A DNA stretch of 64,000 bases from Ekhidna lutea (GCF_900188325.1 NZ_FZPD01000003.1:124001-188000); one strand, 5' to 3'. Shown: positions 34,561 to 43,962, counted from the stretch's first letter. Program-made: numbers and translations. The notes: generated by a model from the letters alone, not told the origin.

Positions 34561-35298
34561 TTATTGAGCAGCTTCTCCAGCTTTAAGTCTTGCAATCTTA
34601 AATGATTTCCTTTCCTTGTGTCCACAATAACCACAAGCATAATACTTCATCAATTCTCCCTCTTCTGTTTCGGTAGCGGTCTGAATTACATCTTCACGCT
34701 CAACCTTTAAAGTCTGGTAGTTACAATTGTTGCACTGAAGCGCGTGTAGTCTACCATTATATTTTTCAATTTTTGTGAAGCCTGACTCCTCATCGATCCA
34801 CACATCGTAATCAACTGAAAAAGCATCTTCCTCAGCTTGCATCCCCTCATCAAGGTAAACATCTTCTTCTTCCTCACTCAATAGCTTCATTTTTCTGCCA
34901 TCAGGAGAAGTTCTTGGAGTAAATCTCAGTTTTTTCAGACGCTTTTCAATAAAAAACGGATAGTAGAACTTCAGTACGTTTTGGATGATTACACCAAGAA
35001 TTACCGCAAACATGGAACTCATGAAGAGTCTCACAAAGAACCATAACCATGTAGACTCACCAAACATCGTATTGAAATAAAGCGTACCACCAATAATGAT
35101 TAGCAGTGCACCATTCCATAGCATGTTTATCTCATGCATGTTGATATAGTCATATCTGGTTTTATAATCTCCTGTAGCCAGCAGTTTCAAATAATGGCCT
35201 AAAAGAATCAACACTCCAACACCAGCCACAGCCATGGCAAGGTATCCTCCGTAAGTGTTCCAATTATTCAGTAGTTCAGGTGAAATAGGGTCAGTCAT
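34561..35298 (-). CDS. Membrane protein with C-terminal zinc ribbon, unknown function
   Basis: A 245-residue protein with three hydrophobic helices (about 17-38, 58-78 and 82-110), then an acidic linker (about 140-175) and a C-terminal zinc-ribbon-like region with CNNC (about 189-192) and CGYC (about 221-224) pairs. I do not recognise the family. The topology suggests the ribbon faces the cytoplasm. It has its own terminator, and a perfect palindrome (35335-35351) sits 37 bases upstream of its start. Confidence 0.75.
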   Translation of the reverse strand: MTDPISPELLNNWNTYGGYLAMAVAGVGVLILLGHYLKLLATGDYKTRYDYINMHEINMLWNGALLIIIGGTLYFNTMFGESTWLWFFVRLFMSSMFAVILGVIIQNVLKFYYPFFIEKRLKKLRFTPRTSPDGRKMKLLSEEEEDVYLDEGMQAEEDAFSVDYDVWIDEESGFTKIEKYNGRLHALQCNNCNYQTLKVEREDVIQTATETEEGELMKYYACGYCGHKERKSFKIARLKAGEAAQ

Positions 35299-35334
35299 AG
35301 CGTCTATTTATTAAATCGGAAATACTCCTTATAC

Positions 35335-35351
35335 AAAAATGTCACATTTTT
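35335..35351. promoter_or_regulatory. Perfect 17-base palindrome, candidate operator
   Basis: AAAAATGT-C-ACATTTTT is perfectly symmetrical. It lies in the 215-base divergent gap between the zinc-ribbon membrane protein and the dipeptidase gene, nearer the former. A related half, AAAAAAATGTAACA, occurs near 35425. No regulator gene is adjacent. Confidence 0.45.
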
Positions 35352-35477
35352 TTAAAAACTCAACGTATCAAATTAAAATAAGAAGTTGCTAATTCCTTCA
35401 TATTTTCCTGTAAAATATCAAAAAAATGTAACACGGACAATCATATTTTATACACCGACGGTATAGAAACCTTTAGG

Positions 35478-35485
35478 TATTTTTG
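35478..35485 (+). promoter_or_regulatory. Candidate -7 box for the dipeptidase gene
   Basis: TATTTTTG fits TAnnTTTG and lies 28 bases before the ATG. Just upstream is a short inverted repeat, TATAC ... GTATA (about 35449-35465), which could be a binding site. Confidence 0.45.
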
Positions 35486-35513
35486 CCGAAATCAATCAAA
35501 TCTCAAATACAAT

Positions 35514-36782
35514 ATGGATTTTTCACTCAAAAAACTATTTTCATTATTACTCCTTGCGGGACTAATATTCGGATGTTCACCATCAAAAGAGGAGAATAAG
35601 AGCATCTCTGAGATGTCTGACGATGAGCTTACACAGTTGGCAGACTCACTCGCTAAAAAATATATTATTGTAGATGGTCATGTGGATTTGCCTTACCGGA
35701 TGAACGTGAAAGGTTTCATGATCACAAAAACAGTCGAAGATGTTTCAGTTGAGACAACAGGTAACTTCGATTATCCAAAAGCCAAACGAGGAGGTTTGGA
35801 TGCACCATTTATGTCTATTTATGTTCCTTCAAGATATCAGGAAACCGGTGGTGCAAAGGCGTTTGCCGATTCACTAATAGATATGGTTTCTCGTTTACCG
35901 GAGGCTTTCACATCAAAATTTGCCCTGGCTGATTCCCCAGCAGATATTGAAGTTGCTTTTGAACAAGGCTTAATCGCTCTACCGATGGGAATGGAAAACG
36001 GAGCACCTATTGAAGATGATATTAATAATGTAAAGTATTTTTTCGAGAGAGGAATTCGATACATTACTTTGACCCACTCTAAGGACAATCAAATAAGCGA
36101 TTCATCTTACGACACTACTTATACGTGGAATGGAATTAGTCCATTCGGTGAAGAAGTAATTGCTGAAATGAATAAGTGGGGAATTATGGTAGATATCTCC
36201 CATGTGACCGACAGTGCAGCTTTCGATGCATTAAGCCTTACGAAGGCGCCTGTAATTGCATCACATTCATCTTGTCGTAAGTTCACACCAGGTTGGGAAA
36301 GAAATATGCCTGATACCTTGATTAAGGCAATGGCTGAAAATGGTGGAGTAATCCACATCAATTTTGGATCAAGTTTTCTGTCGCAAGAATCTCAGGACAA
36401 GTTTGAAAAAATGCAGGAAGACCTAACTAATTATAGAGCAGAAAATAGTTTATCTTCTGAGGATTCTCTTTACAAAGCATATGCGAAGCAATATGCGCTT
36501 GATAATGATGTATACGAGGATGTAGAAAAAGTAGCAGATCACATAGACCATGTTGTGAGCCTTGTAGGCGTTGATTATGTTGGTCTGGGGTCAGATTATG
36601 ATGGAGTTGGAGATAGCCTTCCGAAAGGGCTTAAGGATGTGTCTACATACCCTAATCTTATTAAAGAGTTGCTAAAGCGAGGGTATACACCTGAAGAGAT
36701 TCAAAAAATCTGTTATTTAAACACATTCCGTGTATGGAATAGGGTTCAGGAAGTAGCGCAGGAACTGCAATCTGACATTTAA
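35514..36782 (+). CDS. Membrane dipeptidase (peptidase M19), lipoprotein
   Basis: A 422-residue lipoprotein: signal LFSLLLLAGLIFGC with Cys21. The peptidase M19 (renal dipeptidase) domain spans about residues 48-415. Zinc-binding marks are VDGHVDLPYR (His-x-Asp), GMENGAPIE with the bridging Glu, ITLTHSKDNQ, ISHVTDSA and VIASHSS. Such enzymes cleave dipeptides, including D-amino acid ones, in the periplasm. It is convergent with the CarboxypepD_reg-like gene, four bases away. Confidence 0.92.
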   Translation: MDFSLKKLFSLLLLAGLIFGCSPSKEENKSISEMSDDELTQLADSLAKKYIIVDGHVDLPYRMNVKGFMITKTVEDVSVETTGNFDYPKAKRGGLDAPFMSIYVPSRYQETGGAKAFADSLIDMVSRLPEAFTSKFALADSPADIEVAFEQGLIALPMGMENGAPIEDDINNVKYFFERGIRYITLTHSKDNQISDSSYDTTYTWNGISPFGEEVIAEMNKWGIMVDISHVTDSAAFDALSLTKAPVIASHSSCRKFTPGWERNMPDTLIKAMAENGGVIHINFGSSFLSQESQDKFEKMQEDLTNYRAENSLSSEDSLYKAYAKQYALDNDVYEDVEKVADHIDHVVSLVGVDYVGLGSDYDGVGDSLPKGLKDVSTYPNLIKELLKRGYTPEEIQKICYLNTFRVWNRVQEVAQELQSDI

Positions 36783-36786
36783 GCAA

Positions 36787-37404
36787 TTATTTCTTTCGCT
36801 TGAGTGAATTGATAAAGTTCGCCCAGGCGAAAGGATTGAGCAATTGATTCTGAGGCGGAGAGTATTTATTGATATATGACTGTCGCTGTTGCTGCATAAA
36901 GTATTGATGATTAGCATTTGGTGATGCAGGCAAATCAAGATAAGCCTGCGTCATCACCTGGCTATTGAGCCACTGGTAGATATTGGCATATTCTTTTTGC
37001 TCTGGCAATTCCATACTAATAAGAGCCTCTTTAAACATGCTTTCAGTTGGATATGGTCTGATTTCCACCTCCTCAAGGAATTTAATGTCGTCCTGGAGAG
37101 CTATTATCACCTTCAAACTCGACTGCTTATCGTGCGGTGGAATAATAAAATAAGCTCTTTTATAACCAACAGCGCTAAAGATTACACTATCCCCTTCCAG
37201 AACTGGCAATGAAAAAAACCCATACGGGTTTGTGGTTGTTCCACGTCCGGACTTTGGGATATAGACATGTGTGCCGGGTACAACTGATGTGCTGTCAGCA
37301 CCGAAAACCACACCGGTAAATTGAATTACCTTATTAGCAGGTTGTTGTGCTACTATTTCAGCGAAAGAGAAAACAAAAAGTAAAAGTATCAGTATATATC
37401 TCAA
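36787..37404 (-). CDS. CarboxypepD_reg-like exported protein
   Basis: A 205-residue protein starting at TTG with a signal peptide (YILILLLFVFSFAEIVAQ). Residues about 26-115 are a carboxypeptidase regulatory-like beta-sandwich, FTGVVFGADSTSVVPGTHVYIPKSG followed by TTNPYGFFSLPV, the same module found at the front of SusC-type TonB receptors but without the barrel. The C-terminal 90 residues are rich in Gln/Tyr/Asn. Proteins like this are common, uncharacterised envelope proteins in Bacteroidota. Confidence 0.8.
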   Translation of the reverse strand: MRYILILLLFVFSFAEIVAQQPANKVIQFTGVVFGADSTSVVPGTHVYIPKSGRGTTTNPYGFFSLPVLEGDSVIFSAVGYKRAYFIIPPHDKQSSLKVIIALQDDIKFLEEVEIRPYPTESMFKEALISMELPEQKEYANIYQWLNSQVMTQAYLDLPASPNANHQYFMQQQRQSYINKYSPPQNQLLNPFAWANFINSLKRKK

Positions 37405-37474
37405 ATCAAGTTCCTTTGTCTATTAAAAGAGTTTTAGCCAATAAAAGTTTAACTTCGGTAAAAGTAGTGAAAAA

Positions 37475-37858
37475 ATGAGGCTCAAGAATTTCAATCTGTC
37501 ATTTGGCACCCAGATCTTCAAGTCATTTTCTGATGAGTCTCGTACGCGAATCATTCATTTACTATATCGTCAGGAAGAACTTTGCATTTCTGATTTAGAA
37601 GCTATTCTGGACTTTACTCAAACCAAAACGTCACGTCATATAACGTACCTAAAAAATGCAGGTTTGGTTACCTTTAGAAAATATGATCAATGGGTTTTTT
37701 ACAGTATAAAGGAAGAGGGATACGATATGGTCAGCCAGATATTCGAATTTCTAAGTAAAGATCCAATTTTGAGAAAAGACCTGGAAACTTACAAAACGAT
37801 GAATGCTAACCTTGCATTGGCAAAGAATAAGATTGAGGCGAAAAAGTATAACAGGTGA
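37475..37858 (+). CDS. ArsR-family transcriptional regulator
   Basis: A 127-residue winged-helix protein. The DNA-binding region reads LCISDLEAILDFTQTKTSRHITYLKNAGLV, typical of ArsR, with a following wing RKYDQWVFYSI. No clear cysteine metal site of the ArsR/SmtB type is present (the only Cys is at the start of helix 3), so it may not sense metal. The stop overlaps the GTG start of the HAD gene by GTGA, suggesting a coupled pair. Confidence 0.88.
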   Translation: MRLKNFNLSFGTQIFKSFSDESRTRIIHLLYRQEELCISDLEAILDFTQTKTSRHITYLKNAGLVTFRKYDQWVFYSIKEEGYDMVSQIFEFLSKDPILRKDLETYKTMNANLALAKNKIEAKKYNR

Positions 37859-38541
37859 AGGGAATCAAGCACATTTTCTTCGATCTGGACCACACACTCT
37901 GGGATTATGATCGAAGCGCAAGGGAAACATTATTGGAGATTTATGGTGATCTGAATCTGACTGGCTTGCTAACAGAGAAAAAATTCATCAATACATTCTA
38001 TGAGGTGAATGACAAGCTGTGGGTAAAGTATAATAATGGCCTGGTTGATCGTGAGTATATCAAAAATGAACGTTTCAACGAAGTGTTCCTCACGTCCGGA
38101 ATAGATGTAGCAAAGTCGAAGGTGGCCTCATCTTACTTTATCAATAATTGCTCAATGAAGCCATACCTGATGTCGGATGCGTTGACCGCTCTTAATTACC
38201 TGTCAGGAAAACAGTATGAATTGCATATTATAACGAATGGCTTTTTAGACGCACAAAATCGCAAACTCAGCAGTTCAGGTATTGCTAAGTATTTCAAAGT
38301 GATGGTCACATCTGAATGCGCTAACTCAAGGAAGCCAAGCCCAGAAATTTTTGAATATTCCTTATCTGAAGCTGGCGCCAATAAGATGAATAGCATCATG
38401 ATCGGCGACAACCCCAAAACGGACATTCATGGAGCAAAAGAATTTGGATTAAAAACGGTCTTTTATGATCCTTCAGGGAGGAAAAAATCACTCGCCGATT
38501 ACACCGTTCAGTCGCATTTGGAGCTGCTAAAACTGTTCTGA
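37855..38541 (+). CDS. HAD-family YjjG-like nucleotidase
   Basis: A 228-residue HAD hydrolase. Motif I is FFDLDHTLWD (nucleophile Asp and acid Asp), motif II ITNGF, and motif IV MIGDNPKTDI. The cap and overall length match the YjjG noncanonical pyrimidine nucleotidase group, which dephosphorylates modified dUMP/UMP analogues. The GTG start overlaps the preceding regulator gene. Confidence 0.82.
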   Translation: MKGIKHIFFDLDHTLWDYDRSARETLLEIYGDLNLTGLLTEKKFINTFYEVNDKLWVKYNNGLVDREYIKNERFNEVFLTSGIDVAKSKVASSYFINNCSMKPYLMSDALTALNYLSGKQYELHIITNGFLDAQNRKLSSSGIAKYFKVMVTSECANSRKPSPEIFEYSLSEAGANKMNSIMIGDNPKTDIHGAKEFGLKTVFYDPSGRKKSLADYTVQSHLELLKLF

Positions 38542-38584
38542 TTCAGCATCCTTAGCAACTATCAATATTTTGAACTATTCGCTT

Positions 38585-38592
38585 TACTTTTG
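38585..38592 (+). promoter_or_regulatory. Candidate -7 box for pruA
   Basis: TACTTTTG fits TAnnTTTG, 29 bases before the pruA ATG. The nearest TTTG (38569-38572) is only 12 bases upstream, so -33 is not supported. Confidence 0.4.
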
Positions 38593-38621
38593 CGCTCCAT
38601 TCATAAACAACAAGAAGAGAG

Positions 38622-40247
38622 ATGCCAAAAGGAAATTTTTTCGTGCCAGACCCAATCAATGAGCCAATATTAAGCTACGCTCCAGGCACCCAAGACAGAG
38701 AAGATTTATTAGCCAAGTATAAAGAGATGTATGCACAGCAGATCGAAGCGCCAATGTTCATTGGTGGAAAAGAAGTGCATACAGACAAAAAAATAGCGAT
38801 GACATGCCCACATGATCATCAGCATGTTTTGGGACATTTCTCAGAAGGAGATGCTTCTCATGTAAATGAAGCTATAGATGCGGCTTTAGCTGTCAAAGAA
38901 GCTTGGGAAAAAATGACATGGGAAAACAGGGCGAGCATTTTCCTAAAAGCAGCCGATTTATTAGCTGGTCCTTATCGGACTAAAATTAATGCGGCTACCA
39001 TGCTTGGTCAGGGCAAGAATGTGCACCAGGCTGAAATAGATGCGGCATGTGAATTCATTGATTTCTTACGATTCAATGCATCATTTATGCAAGAGCTCTA
39101 CATGCAGCAGCCGATTTCATCAGAAGGCGTTTGGAACAGAATGGAGTACAGACCATTGGAGGGCTTCTTGTTTGCAATCACTCCGTTCAACTTTACCGCA
39201 ATTGCAGGAAACCTGCCAGCAGCTCCAGCTATGCTTGGAAACACAGTAGTTTGGAAGCCTAGCTATACGCAAGTCTATTCTGCTCAGGTGATCATGGAAG
39301 TGTTGAAAAAAGCAGGTCTTCCGGATGGAGTAATCAACCTTATTTACGTAGATGGACCAGTAGCCGGAGAGGTTATTTTCAAACACCCTGATTTTGCAGG
39401 TCTACACTTTACGGGAAGTACGGGTGTATTTAAAGCACTTTGGAAGACAATTGGAGCTAACCTGGATCGATATAAAACCTACCCGCGAATCGTTGGAGAA
39501 ACAGGAGGTAAAGACTTTGTGGTAGCGCACAAATCAGCTGACGCTAAAGAAGTAGCAACCGGATTGGTTAGAGGATCATTTGAATTCCAGGGGCAAAAAT
39601 GTAGCGCTGCATCAAGAGCATATATCCCATCTAATATTTGGGAAGATGTGAAAAAATATATGGTCGAAGATTTGAAATCGATCAAAATGGGCTCTCCTGA
39701 AGACCCTTCCAACTTTGTGAATGCAGTAATAGACGGTGTGGCCTTCAAGAAAATTTCTGCTTATATCGACGAAGCAAAATCAGCAAAAGATGTGGAGCTG
39801 GTAGCAGGCGGAAATTACGATGATTCTAAGGGCTGGTTTATTGAGCCTACGGTTTTTGAGGCAAAAGACCCGATGTACAAGACCATGTGTGAAGAGATTT
39901 TCGGTCCGGTTCTTACCGTTCATGTTTACGATGAAAACAAATTTGAAGAAATTTTAGATATCGTGGATGCGACTTCACCATATGCATTGACGGGTGCAAT
40001 CTTTAGCAAAGACCGATATGCTGTGGATATTGCAACGTACAAGCTGAGAAATGCAGCAGGAAACTTCTATATCAACGATAAGCCAACCGGAGCTGTAGTA
40101 GGCCAGCAGCCATTTGGTGGAGCCAGAGGTTCGGGAACCAATGATAAGGCCGGAGCTATGATGAACCTGATGCGATGGGTGAGTGCACGTACTATCAAAG
40201 AAACGTTTGTATCTCCAACTGATTACCGATATCCTTTTCTTGGATAA
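38622..40247 (+). CDS. pruA: L-glutamate gamma-semialdehyde dehydrogenase
   Basis: A 541-residue aldehyde dehydrogenase of the delta-1-pyrroline-5-carboxylate dehydrogenase (ALDH4) family. It oxidises glutamate semialdehyde to glutamate in proline breakdown. The catalytic Cys is in [12 protein letters not shown], and the family C-terminus [27 protein letters not shown] is clear. Proline dehydrogenase is not adjacent. The VOC gene starts on the last base of its stop. Confidence 0.95.
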   Translation: MPKGNFFVPDPINEPILSYAPGTQDREDLLAKYKEMYAQQIEAPMFIGGKEVHTDKKIAMTCPHDHQHVLGHFSEGDASHVNEAIDAALAVKEAWEKMTWENRASIFLKAADLLAGPYRTKINAATMLGQGKNVHQAEIDAACEFIDFLRFNASFMQELYMQQPISSEGVWNRMEYRPLEGFLFAITPFNFTAIAGNLPAAPAMLGNTVVWKPSYTQVYSAQVIMEVLKKAGLPDGVINLIYVDGPVAGEVIFKHPDFAGLHFTGSTGVFKALWKTIGANLDRYKTYPRIVGETGGKDFVVAHKSADAKEVATGLVRGSFEFQGQKCSAASRAYIPSNIWEDVKKYMVEDLKSIKMGSPEDPSNFVNAVIDGVAFKKISAYIDEAKSAKDVELVAGGNYDDSKGWFIEPTVFEAKDPMYKTMCEEIFGPVLTVHVYDENKFEEILDIVDATSPYALTGAIFSKDRYAVDIATYKLRNAAGNFYINDKPTGAVVGQQPFGGARGSGTNDKAGAMMNLMRWVSARTIKETFVSPTDYRYPFLG

Positions 40248-40666
40248 TGGATAAGCTTAGACCCTTTCATCTCGCCGTTCCGGTAAAGGATTTAGAGGAA
40301 ACCCGAATTTTTTACCGGGAGGTCATGGGGTTTGAAGAAGGAAGATCTTCCGACCGTTGGGTTGACTTCAATTTTTATGGACACCAATTTGTGATCCATA
40401 TGGTGGAGGGAAAATCAGATCTTGAAGTAAATCCAGTCGATGGTCATGAGGTTCCTGTACCACACTTTGGTGTTGTTTTGGGATGGTTAGACTGGGAACA
40501 CTTAGCCGAAAGGCTAAAAAAAGCACAGATTAAATTCATCATCGATCCATACATTAGGTTTGAAGGTCAGGTGGGTGAACAGGCTACTATGTTTTTTAAA
40601 GACCCATCAGGAAATGCCCTGGAATTCAAAGCATTCAGAAACGAAGCACAGATTTTCGCTAAATAA
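40247..40666 (+). CDS. VOC (glyoxalase-like) family protein
   Basis: A 139-residue metalloprotein of the vicinal oxygen chelate superfamily. Candidate metal ligands are His8 (FHLAVPV), His73 (PHFGVVL) and Glu126 (GNALEFKAF). It starts one base inside the pruA stop codon (TAATG), so the two are coupled. Relatives are annotated as glyoxalase or dioxygenase-like; the substrate is unknown, but a link to amino-acid or aldehyde metabolism is likely from the pairing. Confidence 0.85.
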   Translation: MDKLRPFHLAVPVKDLEETRIFYREVMGFEEGRSSDRWVDFNFYGHQFVIHMVEGKSDLEVNPVDGHEVPVPHFGVVLGWLDWEHLAERLKKAQIKFIIDPYIRFEGQVGEQATMFFKDPSGNALEFKAFRNEAQIFAK

Positions 40667-40726
40667 TTCAGAAGAGATTCATTTTATCAAAAATCTTATC
40701 TACATTCAATTTATCATACTTAATAA

Positions 40727-41515
40727 ATGAGTGAGATTAAGGAGAATAGGGTGGAAGCTATCATGAAGCTGACAATGTCCGAGGCATTGCAGGAAGGAAA
40801 ATTCAAAGATTTTATTTCCGAGCTAATACCCCTTTTATGTAAAACATTGAACGCTTACAAATCTTCTTTTTGGTTGTATCGGTCAGACGCTGACGAGTTT
40901 GAAAGTATTCAGTCCTTTGATTTGGACACTAAAAAATCAAAGGCCGGACATGCTCTTGATCCCGCTAATTATTTAACATTCTCGGAATTACTCAAAAATC
41001 AATTATTTATTCATCTAGATACCACTAATGACAATAAGGAACTGGATGATTTTATCGTAGATTATTTGCTGAAAAACAGGTTAAGATCCTGGGCCAGTAT
41101 TCAGGTATGGAATGATAATCGATTATTTGGAGTGCTCACTGTTGAATGGAAGTCAAAGAAAGATTTTGTGGCACAGGACCAGCTGGCCATGGTTGCAGGG
41201 GCATCAATGATCAGCCAATGTTATGATGCATTGATCAGGTTAAAAGAGGACTTTTTACACCGAAATGAATTAAGCACTCTCAAAGGAGAGGAAAAGGAAA
41301 AGGAAAAATTAGCTAAGAAATTATCAGATCATGCTTTTTACACCTCTCATAGCATCAGACATCCACTATCTACCATCTTAGCACTTATTGATCTTATCAA
41401 ACTAAACTGGGAAAGCCGAGAGACCTACGAAGAGCTCTTGCAGCAATTAAAGATTGAGACTATGAATCTTGATGATGCAATAAGAGTCATGACCGCAAAA
41501 ATTGAATTAGATTAG
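40727..41515 (+). CDS. GAF-domain protein with kinase dimerisation/phospho-acceptor helix but no ATPase domain
   Basis: A 262-residue soluble protein. Residues about 20-170 are a GAF-like sensor domain; residues about 195-262 look like a histidine-kinase DHp helix pair, with an H-box FYTSHSIRHPLSTI in which His208 occupies the phospho-acceptor site. The protein stops there and has no N, G1, F or G2 boxes, so it cannot phosphorylate itself alone. The next gene, 32 bases downstream, encodes a kinase with an intact ATPase domain but no acceptor His. GAF-DHp-only proteins could serve as phosphotransfer partners. Confidence 0.7.
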   Translation: MSEIKENRVEAIMKLTMSEALQEGKFKDFISELIPLLCKTLNAYKSSFWLYRSDADEFESIQSFDLDTKKSKAGHALDPANYLTFSELLKNQLFIHLDTTNDNKELDDFIVDYLLKNRLRSWASIQVWNDNRLFGVLTVEWKSKKDFVAQDQLAMVAGASMISQCYDALIRLKEDFLHRNELSTLKGEEKEKEKLAKKLSDHAFYTSHSIRHPLSTILALIDLIKLNWESRETYEELLQQLKIETMNLDDAIRVMTAKIELD

Positions 41516-41547
41516 TTGCTCCAAATTAGAAATTGCGCCAAGCCTAA

Positions 41548-43074
41548 ATGACCAAAAAAGCGAATAGAGTAAGGGAGGTAATACTCCGCAGAAGCACCTT
41601 AATCATTTTCTTTATTTTGATACTGGGAGCCTTCGGGCTGCTTCGTGTTGTTACTACACATAAAGACATTGATGATGTTGCAAATATTGATTTACCACTA
41701 ATCGAAGTGCTAACTCAAATTGAAACTTACCAACTTGAGCAAGCTATCAATTTTGAACGCGCCATCCGTTATGCAGAGGAAATAGAGCCAGGGAATGACA
41801 TTGCACTTCAGGGATTTGCGATGGCGGATAGCACATTTAGATATATGGCTGAGCTGGTGGATATACTCCTGGTAGATGCAGAACATCAAGTTTCTGAAGC
41901 CTTAAAAATCACTAATCAGGAAGCTCAGCGCATTAAGCTAAAAGGATTATTGCTGTCAATAAAAAAGCTAGAGAGTGATCACACAAGTTACGAAAACCAT
42001 GCATTGGAAGTGGTTGACTTATTGGAAGAGGGCAGGCTGGAGGAGGCCGTATTTGCATCTGAACGTGTGGAGCATGAAGAGGATCAATTCAACAAACAAG
42101 TGGAAGGTGTCCTGATGAGACACGAGATGTTTACAGAGGCATTAGTGAAAATAGTAGAACAGGAAGAGGTGCTATCAATGAAGTGGATCGTGACACTTAC
42201 CCTGTTGTTTATTATCCTCTCTCTGTTGGCTGTGTACACCTTCAGCTACAAAATTTGGCGTCCGCTAGAAGACATCCGCTCCGGAGCTGAGAAAATTGAA
42301 GCAGGTAACCTTAATGCAAGAATCAAGCTGAGCTCAAATAGTATTACTAGTGATATTGTAGATTCATTTAACTCCATGGCTGAGCGCCTAAGCTATTCCC
42401 AAAAAGAGATTGATCAATTTATTCATTTTTCATATAGCACAGCAGACGATTTGAAAGCCCCCATCACAAATCTTGGTTCATTACTTGATATGCTTGGTAA
42501 GGACAATGTAAACGCATCTAACTTTAAAGCAATCTTAAATAACGCAAGAAAAACAAATCAGCAACTAGAGAAGACGGTAAACTCGTTAGTTGAAGTGAAT
42601 AAGGTTAGAGAAGAACTATCTTCAGAAAAAGATTATCTCAATATTGATGAGGTGCTAAAAGAGGTGGTTGCTACATCGGTAGCGAAAATCAAAAATGCTA
42701 ATGCAACGATAAAGAAAGATTTTTCCGAGTGTACCCATATCAGCTATCCGAAGACACAGCTTAAAGCCATCTTCAAACACCTTTTATTAAATTCTTTGAC
42801 ATATCGAGATCCTGAAAAAGCATTACAGATTAGAATCAAGTCCAAGCAGAAAAATGGGCATACGACGATTATTTTTAAGGATAATGGACTGGGATTTGAT
42901 TCGATTAAACACAAGGAAGAAATATTTAAACCGTACACAAGGTTGCATTCTCATGTAGACGGATCCGGCCTTGGTTTGTACATCATTAAAATGATTGTGG
43001 ATTATCATAGAGGCGGAATCCGTGTCGAAAGCGAGTCTAGAAGGGGCGCCACATTCGCCCTTCGACTGGACTAA
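41548..43074 (+). CDS. Sensor histidine kinase with apparently missing acceptor histidine
   Basis: A 508-residue membrane kinase: TM1 about 17-35, periplasmic helical sensor about 40-208, TM2 about 212-232, HAMP about 233-285, DHp about 285-350, catalytic ATPase about 370-508. The ATPase boxes look intact: N box (LLLNSLTY), G1 (FKDNGLGFD) and G2 (GSGLGLYI). In the H-box, where relatives have S-H-D-L-K-A-P, this sequence reads STADDLKAP: Asp300 stands where His is expected (codon GAC, 42445-42447). His293 nearby might substitute but sits seven residues off. The stop overlaps the convergent receiver gene by four bases. Confidence 0.8.
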   Translation: MTKKANRVREVILRRSTLIIFFILILGAFGLLRVVTTHKDIDDVANIDLPLIEVLTQIETYQLEQAINFERAIRYAEEIEPGNDIALQGFAMADSTFRYMAELVDILLVDAEHQVSEALKITNQEAQRIKLKGLLLSIKKLESDHTSYENHALEVVDLLEEGRLEEAVFASERVEHEEDQFNKQVEGVLMRHEMFTEALVKIVEQEEVLSMKWIVTLTLLFIILSLLAVYTFSYKIWRPLEDIRSGAEKIEAGNLNARIKLSSNSITSDIVDSFNSMAERLSYSQKEIDQFIHFSYSTADDLKAPITNLGSLLDMLGKDNVNASNFKAILNNARKTNQQLEKTVNSLVEVNKVREELSSEKDYLNIDEVLKEVVATSVAKIKNANATIKKDFSECTHISYPKTQLKAIFKHLLLNSLTYRDPEKALQIRIKSKQKNGHTTIIFKDNGLGFDSIKHKEEIFKPYTRLHSHVDGSGLGLYIIKMIVDYHRGGIRVESESRRGATFALRLD

Positions 43075-43466
43075 GCCAAATGGCTTTCGTAGATACTTTC
43101 TAAAAGCTCAGGAGACAAGGGTTTTGAAATGAATGCAGTAATGTAGTTTGATGATGCAGCTCTTTCTTCATCTTTGGAAGAAATAGATGAAGTAAGCATA
43201 ACGACCTTTGAAGATTCCTTTATTTCCAACTTTTCATATTCATCCATAAAATCCCATCCATCCAAACCCGGCATGTTGAGGTCCAAAAAGATCACATCGG
43301 GACTATTTCCTTTGCTTTTAGCTTCATTTAAAAACTCTAAAGCATTCGGAACATTGTTTATTGTGTCAACTTCATCAGCAAATTTGGCGTGTTTGATAAT
43401 GACTGAATTGATAGAGTTGACAATGTCATCATCATCGATGAGCAATACCTTTTTGAATTTTTCCAA
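43071..43466 (-). CDS. Single-domain response regulator (receiver)
   Basis: A stand-alone CheY-like receiver of about 131 residues with no output domain. The acidic pocket is VLLIDDDD, the phospho-acceptor Asp is in VIFLDLNMPGLDGW, then MLTSS (Thr/Ser) and FISKPLS (Lys). I place the start at TTG 43464-43466 (MEKFKKVLLIDDD after initiation), which gives a normal receiver N-terminus; the frame stays open to another TTG at 43505. It converges on the kinase gene with a four-base overlap and is the obvious partner of the two upstream kinase-like proteins. Confidence 0.8.
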   Translation of the reverse strand: MEKFKKVLLIDDDDIVNSINSVIIKHAKFADEVDTINNVPNALEFLNEAKSKGNSPDVIFLDLNMPGLDGWDFMDEYEKLEIKESSKVVMLTSSISSKDEERAASSNYITAFISKPLSPELLESIYESHLA

Positions 43467-43726
43467 AATTAAGCGATGGTTTATGCATAAAGTTAAGAAA
43501 GGCAATCAGAAAATTGATTTTGCTGAGTACCTTTTTATCTACATTTCGAATTAGGTAAATGTAAATAACAAATTTATAGTTTAACATGATTGCCAATTAT
43601 ACACGCCTGATATTAAATTTTTAAGCCTCGGGATGAGGTTTTCTTCTTTATTGAATTTTTTTTGTTTCACAGCATTGAGAATTGCAAATTGGATGCTTAC
43701 ATTTGCACTCCTTTTTAAGGAAACCT

Positions 43727-43800
43727 TCTCCCTTAGCTCAGCTGGTTAGAGCATCTGACTGTTAATCAGAGGGTCCTTGGTTCGAGCCCAAGAGGGAGAG
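43727..43800 (+). tRNA. tRNA-Asn (anticodon GTT)
   Basis: The 74-base cloverleaf is complete: acceptor TCTCCCT/AGGGAGA, D-stem GCTC/GAGC, anticodon stem TCTGA/TCAGA with loop CTGTTAA (anticodon GTT), T-stem CTTGG/CCAAG with loop TTCGAGC, and discriminator G. The 3' CCA is not encoded. The anticodon reads AAC and AAU (Asn). Confidence 0.97.
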
Positions 43801-43803
43801 CTT

Positions 43804-43838
43804 AAAACCCCGCTCCGATAGGTGTCGGGGTTTTTTTA
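43804..43838 (+). terminator. Intrinsic terminator after tRNA-Asn
   Basis: AAAACCCCG (43804-43812) pairs with CGGGGTTTT (43826-43834), followed by more T, starting four bases after the tRNA. Confidence 0.88.
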
Positions 43839-43883
43839 TGTCCTCATCACACAACTCCGGCAATCATATTACCAGCAACTTTT

Positions 43884-43962
43884 ATAACCATGTCGGTTTC
43901 GGTATGCTGCATTCACTTACTGTTAAAAAGCCACACAAAACACGACATAATGACATGGTTAT
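43884..43962. repeat. Separated 11-bp inverted repeat upstream of hsp20
   Basis: ATAACCATGTC (43884-43894) and GACATGGTTAT (43952-43962) are perfect inverted copies 57 bases apart, in the 249-base gap between the tRNA terminator and hsp20. The rest of the gap has no gene I can support. The pair could be two half-sites or a long-range hairpin. Confidence 0.4.
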
